Source: Alicyclobacillus suci
GTDB taxonomy: Bacteria > Bacillota > Bacilli > Alicyclobacillales > Alicyclobacillaceae
Direction of reading: 5' to 3'
Assembly (NCBI RefSeq): GCF_017329615.1
Contig: NZ_JAFMTW010000003.1
Coordinates: 97,971 to 161,970 of the forward strand
Length of the DNA: 64,000 bases
Below, one piece after another: positions 35,579 through 43,372 of the stretch. Each line of letters starts with the position of its first letter. Position 1 is the stretch's first letter. The translations under genes and the position numbers were made by a program. Below the pieces are notes generated by a model, which searched no databases, was not told the DNA's origin, and was given only the letters and a program-made list of their open reading frames with translations.

Positions 35579-35663
35579 CTAAGCGTATCGTGCCGACGAC
35601 GAGGGTTCCCCAGTCTGCCGCACGCCCTGATGGTTGACCACAACATCAACCGCAAAAGATAGA

Positions 35664-36107
35664 TCAGTGGGCCTTCACGCTGCAATATTCGTCAAACAAG
35701 GCGGTAAGCTTGGCCGCCACGGCTTCAGCTGTCGAACCTTCGATGTCACTCCGGTGCAGAACACCAACCAATTCTCCATCCTTGAACAGAAACATCGATG
35801 GAGACGATGGTGGCATGTTCGTGAAAAATGAACGGGCGCGTTCTGTCGCCTCTTTATCCTGGCCCGCGAAGACCGTCACGAGCCTATCCGGCAGCTTACT
35901 GTTCTCCAGCGCAAGCGCAACACCCGGACGAGCGATACCCCCTGCACAGCCGCACACAGAGTTGACGACGAACAGTGTCGTACCCTCTTTTTGTGCCATG
36001 ACTTCGTCTACTTCTTCAGCACTGCGGAGTTCGCGAAAACCGATTTGCGTCAACTCATCTCGCATCGGTTGAATCATCATCTGATAGAAATCCAGTTCCA
36101 AACTCAT
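35664..36107 (-). CDS. bacilliredoxin, BrxA/BrxB family
   Basis: Bacilliredoxins remove bacillithiol from oxidised protein thiols. The 147-residue protein has the CGC active site within NSVCGCAGGIARPG near residue 50. The N-terminus MSLELDFYQMMIQPMRDEL is very typical of the YphP/YqiW family. AAGGAGG precedes the ATG. It is transcribed alone and divergent from hemE. BrxA and BrxB cannot be told apart here. Confidence 0.93.
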   Translation of the reverse strand: MSLELDFYQMMIQPMRDELTQIGFRELRSAEEVDEVMAQKEGTTLFVVNSVCGCAGGIARPGVALALENSKLPDRLVTVFAGQDKEATERARSFFTNMPPSSPSMFLFKDGELVGVLHRSDIEGSTAEAVAAKLTALFDEYCSVKAH

Positions 36108-36140
36108 GAGCCAAACCTCCTTGTCGGATCATTCTCCTCC

Positions 36141-36170
36141 ATTATACCCTCGTTCACAAGCAAATGACAG
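36141..36170 (-). promoter_or_regulatory. promoter of the bacilliredoxin gene
   Basis: On the minus strand CTGTCA (36170-36165) and a perfect TATAAT (36146-36141) are 18 bases apart. The start codon is about 27 bases below the predicted transcription start. Confidence 0.6.
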
Positions 36171-36217
36171 TTTGGCGAACGTCACGTGAAAATTGTTCAA
36201 GAGATAGGCGTTTTGAT

Positions 36218-36246
36218 TTGCAAGCGGCCCGCGAGGTCGGTATAAC
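36218..36246 (+). promoter_or_regulatory. promoter of the hemE-hemH-hemY cluster
   Basis: TTGCAA (36218-36223) and TATAAC (36241-36246) are separated by 17 bases. The leader to the hemE TTG start is about 60 bases. Confidence 0.68.
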
Positions 36247-36312
36247 AGGAGAGGATAGCTTTACAGGAATCGACAAGTTGCGTCAAGTTTACTGGATTGG
36301 AGTTCGTTACCT

Positions 36313-37347
36313 TTGTTCAACGACACATTTTTACGCGCCTGCCGACGAGAAAAAACGGCCACAGTCCCTGTCTGGTTCATGCGCCAGGCTGGGCGTTACG
36401 ACGCCGATTACCGGGCGATTCGCGAACGTTACAGTTTAGTGGAAATTTGTGAGCATCCGGAAATCTGCGTGGAGGTCACCAAGATGCCCGTTGAAAAATT
36501 GGGCGTCGATGCTGCCATTTTATTTTCCGACATCATGATTCCAGTCGGTGCCATGGGCCTACCTTTTGAAATCCGCGAACATGTCGGGCCAATTATTGCA
36601 ACGCCCATTCGACATGTTCGCGACGTGGAGCGGCTAGAAGTATTTGACGCGAAGGAAAAACTTCCACACGTCCTACAGACAATCGAGCAACTCGCCAGCG
36701 AATTAACTGTGCCGCTTATCGGCTTTGTCGGCGGCCCGTTTACGCTCGCCAGTTACATGATTGAAGGGGGGCCTTCGCGCGATTACCTCAAGACCAAACA
36801 GATGATGGTCGCCCGTCCGGAATTATGGAAAAAACTGATGGACAAGCTGGCAGATATGGCCATCCGCTATGCTGGAGAGCAAGTCCGGGCAGGCGCAAAA
36901 GCGCTGCAAGTGTTCGATTCCTGGGTAGGCAGCCTGGCGCCAAGTGATTTTGTCCAGTATGTAAAGCCGACGATGCAACGCATCTTCGCAGGGTTACGAC
37001 CACTCGGTGTGCCCTTAATTTACTTCGGTGTCAACACTGGAGAATTACTCGGGGAATTCGCGACGACAGGTGCCAATGTGATTGGGGTCGACTGGCGTGT
37101 CCCCCTCGCGAACGCGCGCCAACGTGTCGGGTCAGCTGTGGCTCTGCAAGGCAATTTTGACCCTGCCATGCTGTTCGCACCTGCTACCGAAATCAAGCGA
37201 CGCGCAATCGACATTTTGCGGGAAGGCACGAAGGACCCTGGTTTTATCTTCAACTTGGGGCACGGTGTCAAACCGACCACGGACATCGCGGCGTTAAAAT
37301 ACCTGGTCGACGTCGTTCACGAATTTGACGTCAATCACGGCGTGTAA
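36313..37347 (+). CDS. hemE: uroporphyrinogen decarboxylase
   Basis: HemE converts uroporphyrinogen III to coproporphyrinogen III. The 344-residue protein has the N-terminal substrate motif PVWFMRQAGRY (about 19-29) and the catalytic Asp in FSDIMIPVGAMG. The later GFVGGPFTLASYM and the C-terminal NLGHGVKP are also present. The start is a TTG with GGAG ten bases upstream. It is the first gene of hemE-hemH-hemY, the same order as in B. subtilis. hemH follows after 105 bases. Confidence 0.96.
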   Translation: MFNDTFLRACRREKTATVPVWFMRQAGRYDADYRAIRERYSLVEICEHPEICVEVTKMPVEKLGVDAAILFSDIMIPVGAMGLPFEIREHVGPIIATPIRHVRDVERLEVFDAKEKLPHVLQTIEQLASELTVPLIGFVGGPFTLASYMIEGGPSRDYLKTKQMMVARPELWKKLMDKLADMAIRYAGEQVRAGAKALQVFDSWVGSLAPSDFVQYVKPTMQRIFAGLRPLGVPLIYFGVNTGELLGEFATTGANVIGVDWRVPLANARQRVGSAVALQGNFDPAMLFAPATEIKRRAIDILREGTKDPGFIFNLGHGVKPTTDIAALKYLVDVVHEFDVNHGV

Positions 37348-37452
37348 CCCATTCATGCCCTGACATGCAACTAGCCAGGGCGCCTAGATTTAGAGACGGT
37401 TATTGACCGAATGCACATCTACTGACCATGGACTGACGAGGAGGGCTAGCCG

Positions 37453-38382
37453 ATGACGACGCCACTGGGCGTACTTGTCATGGCGTACGGTACGCCGCAC
37501 AATTTGGAAGAAGTGCTTCCTTACTACACACACATTCGACACGGTCGCGCACCATCAGACGAACAACTAGCAGATTTAATTAGACGCTACGAAGCCATTG
37601 GTGGCGTTTCCCCACTGACTGAGATTACACAGGCGCAAGTGCGGGGCCTTGAACAACTTCTCCGCACAGACGGTGGGCGAGATGTATCGCTCTACCAAGG
37701 GATGAAACATATCGCGCCACTTATCGAAGACGCCGTCAAACAAATGTATCAAGACGGCATCAGAGAAGCCGTCGGCATCGTGCTGGCCCCCCACTATTCG
37801 CACATGAGTGTCGGGGCCTACGAAAAAACAGCACTCGAGACGGCGAAGAAACTTGGTGGTCCGACATTCCGCTTTGTCCACCACTGGCACATGGAACCCA
37901 CATTTCTCGACGTATTGAGCGCTCGCGTGAGTGAAGCACTCCAGTTGTGCGCCAATCCCAAAGACGCTGTAGTCGTATTTTCTGCCCACAGCCTGCCAGA
38001 GCGAATTCTCCAGACGGACGACCCATATGTTCGCCAACTTCACGAGTCTGGCGAAGAGGTCGCTCGCCGCTTGCAGTTGAAGCATTATCAATTCGCCTGG
38101 CAAAGTGCGGGGCAAACCGGTGAACCTTGGCTCGGTCCAGATATTCTCGACGTCCTGCGAAACCTCAAGGAACAAGGTGTAAAAGAAGTCGTCTCGTGCT
38201 CACAAGGGTTTGTGGCCGACCATCTCGAGGTTTTGTACGACATCGATATTGAAGCGCAGCAGGTGGCAAAAGAACTCGGGATTCATCTCGTGCGCACGCG
38301 CCAGATGAACGATGATCCAGAATTTTTGCAAGCACTTCGGAATGCAGTTAGAAAGTGCGAACAGCAAGGAGACGTGGAGTAA
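37453..38382 (+). CDS. hemH: coproporphyrin/protoporphyrin ferrochelatase
   Basis: This enzyme inserts Fe(II) into the porphyrin. In Gram-positive bacteria it usually acts on coproporphyrin III (CpfC). The 309-residue protein has the invariant catalytic His in VVFSAHSLPER and the metal-path Glu in FVADHLEVLYDIDIEA. GAGGAGGGC precedes the ATG. Its stop codon directly abuts the hemY ATG, so the two are translated together. Confidence 0.95.
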   Translation: MTTPLGVLVMAYGTPHNLEEVLPYYTHIRHGRAPSDEQLADLIRRYEAIGGVSPLTEITQAQVRGLEQLLRTDGGRDVSLYQGMKHIAPLIEDAVKQMYQDGIREAVGIVLAPHYSHMSVGAYEKTALETAKKLGGPTFRFVHHWHMEPTFLDVLSARVSEALQLCANPKDAVVVFSAHSLPERILQTDDPYVRQLHESGEEVARRLQLKHYQFAWQSAGQTGEPWLGPDILDVLRNLKEQGVKEVVSCSQGFVADHLEVLYDIDIEAQQVAKELGIHLVRTRQMNDDPEFLQALRNAVRKCEQQGDVE

Positions 38383-39825
38383 ATGACCCATCGCGTCGCC
38401 GTCATCGGCGCTGGTATTACAGGACTCACTGCAGCCCGCCGCCTATGTCAAGATGCAAGATTGCAGGAACAAAACGTGGAAATCACCGTGTACGAGGCAA
38501 GTGACCGCATTGGCGGCAAGGTGATAACTTATCGGGATGAAAGACTCACCCTCGAAGGGGGTCCTGATTCCATTTTGGCGAGGAAGCCTGCAGGCATCAA
38601 GTTGTTACGCGAACTGGGACTGGCTTCTGAGGTGGTCGAACAAAACCCAGCGTCCACGCACACCTATATCGTGAAAGACGGTAAACTCCGGTCTATGCCG
38701 CAGGGCACGCATATGGCCATTCCACGGGATATTTCTACGTTCATGCAATCCGATGTACTCTCTGCCCAGGGCAAACTCCGCACGCTGTTCGACCTGTTAC
38801 TCCCCCGCACAGATCTGTCAAAAGACGTTTCCTTGGGCCAATTCTTGCGTACTCGACTTGGCGACGAATGGGTAGACGGACTGGCCGAACCACTGCTTGC
38901 AGGCATTTACGCAGGAAATATTGACGAGCTCAGCCTACACGCGACATGGCCACAGTTTGGTCAGCTTGCAGACGAGTACAGAAGTCTCATTATCGGAGCG
39001 CGCAGCATGCGCCCAAAAGCCGCAACTGCACCCGCAACGCAAAACGGCCGTAGTGCATTCATCACAGTCAAGGGTGGATTAGAAACCGTGATCGAGCGAT
39101 TGGCAGACGAGCTCGAGCCTAACGTGACCATCAAAAAATCCCACCACATTACAAAACTCGAACAAACAGCAGAAGGTTACCAACTGACAGTCGAGACGAA
39201 AGGTGATGTCACCACCGCAACATTTGACGCGGTCCTCGTCTGCACACCCGTCAAGGCAATGAAACAATTGCTCGATGTACATTTGCCGGCGAGATCGAAA
39301 CAATTTGACGTACCCTACGTGTCAACCGCTACGGTCATTCTCGGCTACCCCGCCGACAGTGTCGATGTCGATTTAAGTCATGCGTCTGGGTTTCTCGTCC
39401 CGCGAACGGAAAACCGCGCCATCACGGCGAGCACATGGGTATCGAGCAAGTGGCCTCATACGACCGATGAACGCTTTGTCATTCTGCGTTGTTATGTGGG
39501 GCGCGCCGGTCAACAAACGTATTTGTCGCTCGACGACGCAGAGATGGCTCGACTCGTCCAAAGCGAAGTGCGGGAATTAGTAGGGCTTTCGGCATCGCCT
39601 GTTTTCCACAAGGTGACACGCTGGAATGACGCAATGCCAAACTACCCAGTTGGCCACCTGCGTCAATGGGCGAACTTAGAAGCCGATATCCGTGCGAGCT
39701 TACCGGGCGTTTGGGTAGCCGGTGGTGGCTATCGAGGGTTGGGTCTGCCAGACTGTATTGTTCATGGCGAAGAAGTTGCAAAAGCGGCTCTTTCCTATCT
39801 CACACAACAAGTTCGCAGCCGCTAA
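38383..39825 (+). CDS. hemY: coproporphyrinogen III / protoporphyrinogen oxidase (HemY/CgoX)
   Basis: This FAD-dependent oxidase makes the aromatic porphyrin; in Firmicutes it usually forms coproporphyrin III. The 480-residue protein begins with the dinucleotide-binding GAGITGLTAARRL (about 9-21). VYEASDRIGGKVITY and a C-terminal FAD segment VAGGGYRGLGLPDCI follow. The ATG immediately follows the hemH stop. The terminal step of the coproporphyrin route (ChdC/HemQ) is not in this window. The last 26 bases overlap a hypothetical minus-strand gene. Confidence 0.95.
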   Translation: MTHRVAVIGAGITGLTAARRLCQDARLQEQNVEITVYEASDRIGGKVITYRDERLTLEGGPDSILARKPAGIKLLRELGLASEVVEQNPASTHTYIVKDGKLRSMPQGTHMAIPRDISTFMQSDVLSAQGKLRTLFDLLLPRTDLSKDVSLGQFLRTRLGDEWVDGLAEPLLAGIYAGNIDELSLHATWPQFGQLADEYRSLIIGARSMRPKAATAPATQNGRSAFITVKGGLETVIERLADELEPNVTIKKSHHITKLEQTAEGYQLTVETKGDVTTATFDAVLVCTPVKAMKQLLDVHLPARSKQFDVPYVSTATVILGYPADSVDVDLSHASGFLVPRTENRAITASTWVSSKWPHTTDERFVILRCYVGRAGQQTYLSLDDAEMARLVQSEVRELVGLSASPVFHKVTRWNDAMPNYPVGHLRQWANLEADIRASLPGVWVAGGGYRGLGLPDCIVHGEEVAKAALSYLTQQVRSR

Positions 39826-40285
39826 ATCCATTCGTCAGTTCGAGCGCAACGCCCACGTTATCCCCCCGTCCACCGTGGCGAGAGGGTATCCACACCCACG
39901 ACGTGCCTGCGTCGTGGGTGACCAGCAATCGACTGTCGCGAATGGTAAACCCCGAGTCGGCATCCAGCCAGGCGACAGGCGTGCTCCAGTAATCAGACAC
40001 GGCGAAATCGATGGTATCCTCAGGTTCAGCGAACACGGACGTCTTCCCCACCTCTGTCCAAAACACTGCGGTGTGCACCACGACGTGTCCCGATTGAAAC
40101 CCAACGTAGCGCGCAACAAATGTCCCGCCTGCCGTCACGCCGAACAGCTGGCGCATAAACTTGTACACATCTGAAGTGAGCCAATGAAGGCGGGCCCAAA
40201 GCTGTGTCTTCGATTCACGCGCGAGTATTGTCTCAAGTAAAGGGCCACACGCGAACGTGTGACCCTTCCCCCCGCATGACGGCAA
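39800..40285 (-). CDS. hypothetical protein with an Asp-box-like motif (start uncertain)
   Basis: The frame is up to 161 residues and is not recognised as a named family. It contains THDAGTSWVW, which fits the Asp-box pattern of BNR/sialidase-like repeats, and beta-rich segments such as GTFVARYVGFQSGHVVVH. The ATG at 40285 lies upstream of a terminator hairpin of another gene and has no ribosome site. The true start is probably inside, perhaps near 40160. The 3' end overlaps the hemY 3' end by 26 bases. Confidence 0.5.
   Translation of the reverse strand: MPSCGGKGHTFACGPLLETILARESKTQLWARLHWLTSDVYKFMRQLFGVTAGGTFVARYVGFQSGHVVVHTAVFWTEVGKTSVFAEPEDTIDFAVSDYWSTPVAWLDADSGFTIRDSRLLVTHDAGTSWVWIPSRHGGRGDNVGVALELTNGFSGCELVV
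40235..40267 (-). terminator. terminator of the YjcZ-like micropeptide gene
   Basis: A 12-bp stem with one G-T pair (40240-40251 with 40256-40267) closes a TTCG tetraloop on the minus strand and is followed by TTTACTT. It lies about 50 bases after the stop at 40318. Confidence 0.72.
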
Positions 40286-40317
40286 TCGCGCTTATCATGC
40301 TAGTGCTCGGTTGTGCC

Positions 40318-40437
40318 TCAGTACGCGCCGGTTGCACCGCCCGCGTAGCCGCCGTAAGGAACCAGCAGGATAAACAGGACAAAGATAATCAAGAAGACAA
40401 CTGCCCATTGTGTGTACCCGCCAAATACTCCGTACAT
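40318..40437 (-). CDS. YjcZ-like sporulation micropeptide, 39 aa
   Basis: A very short gene with a strong AAGGAGGTG ribosome site 6 bases before the ATG at 40437. The peptide starts MYGVFGGYTQ, has one membrane segment (WAVVFLIIFVLFILLV) and ends in the Gly/Tyr-rich YGGYAGGATGAY. This layout fits the YjcZ-type sporulation proteins of Bacilli. The glycine-rich part is at the C-terminus, whereas many family members have it at the N-terminus. A terminator follows. The function of the family is unknown. Confidence 0.78.
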   Translation of the reverse strand: MYGVFGGYTQWAVVFLIIFVLFILLVPYGGYAGGATGAY

Positions 40438-40576
40438 AAAAGCACCTCCTTGCGCGAAGATACTTTATGTTACGCAACCCTATCGGCAGACGAATGGACG
40501 CATGCCGCAGGGATTGTCAATTCTCGGTATGGAGCGCTACAATAAGTTGGATTTGACGAGGAAGGGCCGGATAAAC

Positions 40577-41347
40577 TTGTTGCACGCACATCACCCCACC
40601 ATCTATATCATACTTGCTGTCTCGGGCCTTCTGTCAGGATTCATCGATTCGACCGTCGGCGGAGGTGGCCTCATCTCTCTACCTGCGCTACTATTTGTCG
40701 GATTTCCACCAGCGGCGGCGCTCGGCACCAACAAACTAGCAGGCACCATGGGGTCTTTGACCAGCACCTTATCCTATCTCCGATCAGGCAAAGTGACGTA
40801 CCGCATCGTCCTCGTGGCTTTTCCACTCGCCGTTCTCGGCGGCGCCACTGGCGCGGTGGTGGTTCACCATCTGCCCTCATCCTTCTTACGCCCGCTTGTA
40901 CTGATACTTCTTATCTTGGTCGCAGGTTATACATTCTGGAACAAGCGATTAGGCTTAACGGAAAACCGAACTTCCTTGACGCGGTCTGTCTTTTTGTTCG
41001 CCTGTTTGGCCGCGCTCGTCGTCGGATTTTACGACGGTTTCTTCGGTCCAGGCACTGGCTCCTTCTTTATGATGATTTTCGTGTTACTTGGATTTAACTT
41101 TGTCAACGCCAGTGGCAACGCTCGCACCCTGAACTTCGGGACGAATCTCGGCGCACTAGGCGCCTTTGTGACAGTCCACGCAGTCGATTACCTGGCTGGC
41201 ATCATACTCGGTGCCGGTATGGTCATCGGTGCCATTATCGGTTCGCAATTCGCGATTCGACGCGGCGCAAAATACGTGCGTCCACTGTTCATTGGCGTGA
41301 CCTGTTTCGTCATTCTACAGCAGTTGTATACGTTGATTTCGCCGTGA
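40577..41347 (+). CDS. TSUP (TauE/SafE) family membrane permease
   Basis: The 256-residue protein has about eight hydrophobic segments. The family signature SGFIDSTVGGGGLISLPALL is near the N-terminus, with a repeat-like VVGFYDGFFGPGTGSFF in the second half. TauE/SafE proteins export or import sulfonates, sulfite or related anions. The start is probably the TTG at 40577, ten bases after GGAAGGG. The open frame upstream overlaps the divergent micropeptide gene. The substrate is unknown. Confidence 0.86.
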   Translation: MLHAHHPTIYIILAVSGLLSGFIDSTVGGGGLISLPALLFVGFPPAAALGTNKLAGTMGSLTSTLSYLRSGKVTYRIVLVAFPLAVLGGATGAVVVHHLPSSFLRPLVLILLILVAGYTFWNKRLGLTENRTSLTRSVFLFACLAALVVGFYDGFFGPGTGSFFMMIFVLLGFNFVNASGNARTLNFGTNLGALGAFVTVHAVDYLAGIILGAGMVIGAIIGSQFAIRRGAKYVRPLFIGVTCFVILQQLYTLISP

Positions 41348-41373
41348 TCCGTGATCAAAGTAGGTGTAAGAAA

Positions 41374-41898
41374 ATGCTAGAAACCTCGCGACTGTTCTTC
41401 CGACCGTATCAGATGAAAGACTTTCAATTTTATTTAAGCCTGTGGCAAGACCCTGAAATCATTCGCTTTATCGGCTCTGGCAAAGTGCGCTCCAAAACCG
41501 CCTTAAAGCTGAACTATCCATATTGGCTATCCAAATCTGAACTAGGTAAAGGCGTGCTCGTCACCGTCTTCAAAGCCACACAACAGCCAGTCGGGCATGC
41601 CGGATTAGTTCCTCAAGAAATTGATGGGAAGTTACAAATGGAGCTAGGGTATTGGGTATCCAGGCGTTACTGGGGCTTAGGCATCGGGACCGAAGCCGCT
41701 CGCTTCTTTCGTGACCTGGCGTTTCGCGAACTCGGGCTCAACCGACTGGTCAGCTTGATTCAACCGGAAAACACCCGTTCGATTCATGTGGCGCAAAAAA
41801 TAGGCATGCAATTCGCAGACAAGACCACCTTTCGCGGCACCCCCGTAAACCTCTACGCGATAGACAAAACGGATTACGAAACATTGCACAAGTACTAG
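41374..41898 (+). CDS. GNAT family N-acetyltransferase, RimJ/RimL-like
   Basis: The 174-residue GNAT protein uses acetyl-CoA to acetylate an amine. The N-terminus MLETSRLFFRPYQMKDF and the acetyl-CoA-binding segment LGYWVSRRYWGLGIGTEAAR (about 85-105) are characteristic of the RimJ/RimL branch. The later SLIQPENTRSIHVAQKIGM is also typical. The ATG at 41374 is preceded by AGGTG. The substrate is unknown. It shares a transcriptional direction with the TSUP and antiporter genes. Confidence 0.88.
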   Translation: MLETSRLFFRPYQMKDFQFYLSLWQDPEIIRFIGSGKVRSKTALKLNYPYWLSKSELGKGVLVTVFKATQQPVGHAGLVPQEIDGKLQMELGYWVSRRYWGLGIGTEAARFFRDLAFRELGLNRLVSLIQPENTRSIHVAQKIGMQFADKTTFRGTPVNLYAIDKTDYETLHKY

Positions 41899-41903
41899 AC
41901 CTG

Positions 41904-41930
41904 TCCCGCACAACATACCATGGTGCGGGA
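41904..41930 (+). promoter_or_regulatory. hairpin overlapping the antiporter ribosome site
   Basis: TCCCGCAC (41904-41911) pairs perfectly with GTGCGGGA (41923-41930). The right arm includes the first bases of GGGAGGTGG, the ribosome site of the gene at 41940. Masking of initiation is possible. Confidence 0.4.
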
Positions 41931-41939
41931 GGTGGCATC

Positions 41940-43124
41940 GTGAACGATACCCTGTTCGTCTTTTTGCTGATTCTAGCCGCGTCCTTCGCCTTCAGTTCGC
42001 TGCTCACCCGCATTCCCCTACTGCGTATCCCGTCCACAGTAGGCTACTTGCTGTTTGGCATCATACTGCAATCAAACCACGTCCATATGTCGCATGACGA
42101 AGTGACATGGCTGAACCACCTCGCAGACTTTGGATTGCTGTTCCTGATGTACATCTCCGGAATGGAAATTGATATGCGGCAACTCCGTCCATCGGGAAAA
42201 AAATCGCCGGCCCTCGTCACTGGACTCTCCATCTTTTGTCTTACGTTGCTACTCAGCTTCGGCATTTCGTGGTTGCTCTGCCGCTTCACGCCTGGACCGA
42301 CCAATCCCTATATGCTGACACTTTTGTTCTCCACCACGTCACTTGGCGTCATTTTACCCATACTTGAAGAGACGGGCACGATTCGCTCCAGATTTGGCCA
42401 GACCCTTCTCGTGAGTGCACTCCTCGCCGACTTTCTGACAATGTTTTTGCTCTCCATGTTTATCACAGTACAGACGTCAAACGGGTTCGGCCGCGTCCTG
42501 CTCACCTGCGCCATCGTGCCGTTCAGTCTGGTAGTCTACTGGCTGTTGCGAATCATGCAACGATTGCCGTGGCTGCGCCGGCAAGCCGGTGACGTGCAGG
42601 TTCGCATACGAGCGAGCATTGCATTGCTGTCCGTAACCGCAGCACTAGCTGATTTCACTGGCGCCGAACCGATTTTGGGCAGCTTTCTTGTCGGCATGTT
42701 GGTATCAGCCTTACCATTTGCCTTTAAGGAAAAACTTCGCGACTATAGCCACGGCATCGGATACGGCTTTTTCATTCCGCTATTCTTCATCTCCGTCGGC
42801 CTTGATTTCGATTTTCGCTCTATTACCGCCGGCCCAACGCTTGTTTGGATCCCGATTTTTATCTGCGTCGCCTTCGCTGTAAAGCTCATTCCTTCACTGC
42901 AACTCGTCAGACAATTTGGCTGGCGCCAAGCGCTCTCCGGCGGCTGCCTGCTATCTGCGCGGCTGAGTCTGATTGCGGCCGCCGCCCAGATTGGTGTACA
43001 AATTGGCGCGCTTTCGTCATCACTTGCGGACTGCGTCATCCTCGTGGCGGTCATCACGAGTCTCGTCTCTCCCATCACCTTCGTCACGCTGACGACGAAG
43101 GCCAAAAACTCTGTACAAGCGTAA
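41940..43124 (+). CDS. cation:proton antiporter, CPA2-like
   Basis: The 394-residue membrane protein has about twelve hydrophobic segments of the Na+/H+ or K+/H+ exchanger fold. Typical segments are PSTVGYLLFGIILQ, the MYISGMEIDMRQL half-site, TTSLGVILPILEETG and a FFIPLFFISVGLDFDF segment. It starts at a GTG with a strong GGGAGGTGG. It ends at a clear terminator. No regulatory TrkA-N domain is attached. The ion specificity cannot be stated. Confidence 0.88.
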   Translation: MNDTLFVFLLILAASFAFSSLLTRIPLLRIPSTVGYLLFGIILQSNHVHMSHDEVTWLNHLADFGLLFLMYISGMEIDMRQLRPSGKKSPALVTGLSIFCLTLLLSFGISWLLCRFTPGPTNPYMLTLLFSTTSLGVILPILEETGTIRSRFGQTLLVSALLADFLTMFLLSMFITVQTSNGFGRVLLTCAIVPFSLVVYWLLRIMQRLPWLRRQAGDVQVRIRASIALLSVTAALADFTGAEPILGSFLVGMLVSALPFAFKEKLRDYSHGIGYGFFIPLFFISVGLDFDFRSITAGPTLVWIPIFICVAFAVKLIPSLQLVRQFGWRQALSGGCLLSARLSLIAAAAQIGVQIGALSSSLADCVILVAVITSLVSPITFVTLTTKAKNSVQA

Positions 43125-43204
43125 ATCGAGAACGTGATTTCAAGGTGATTTCAATGCTCGCGTGGCATGATACCTATTGTGCAAGACCCCTTACTCCGAT
43201 ATGG

Positions 43205-43236
43205 CGCAATGCTTCGTGGCATTGCGTTCTTTTTTT
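43205..43236 (+). terminator. terminator of the antiporter gene
   Basis: CGCAATGC (43205-43212) and GCATTGCG (43219-43226) form a perfect stem with a 6-base loop, followed by TTCTTTTTTT. Confidence 0.92.
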
Positions 43237-43372
43237 CGTCAAATCATGGTCGAATCAAGAGGATTTCAGTAGATGAACGTCGAAAACGAAATGTGGTTCT
43301 TCTCGGCAATTTTGTCACCTATCTTTACGCTCGACATTCACATTCGACCTCATGATTAGGCGGTGGCAACGC

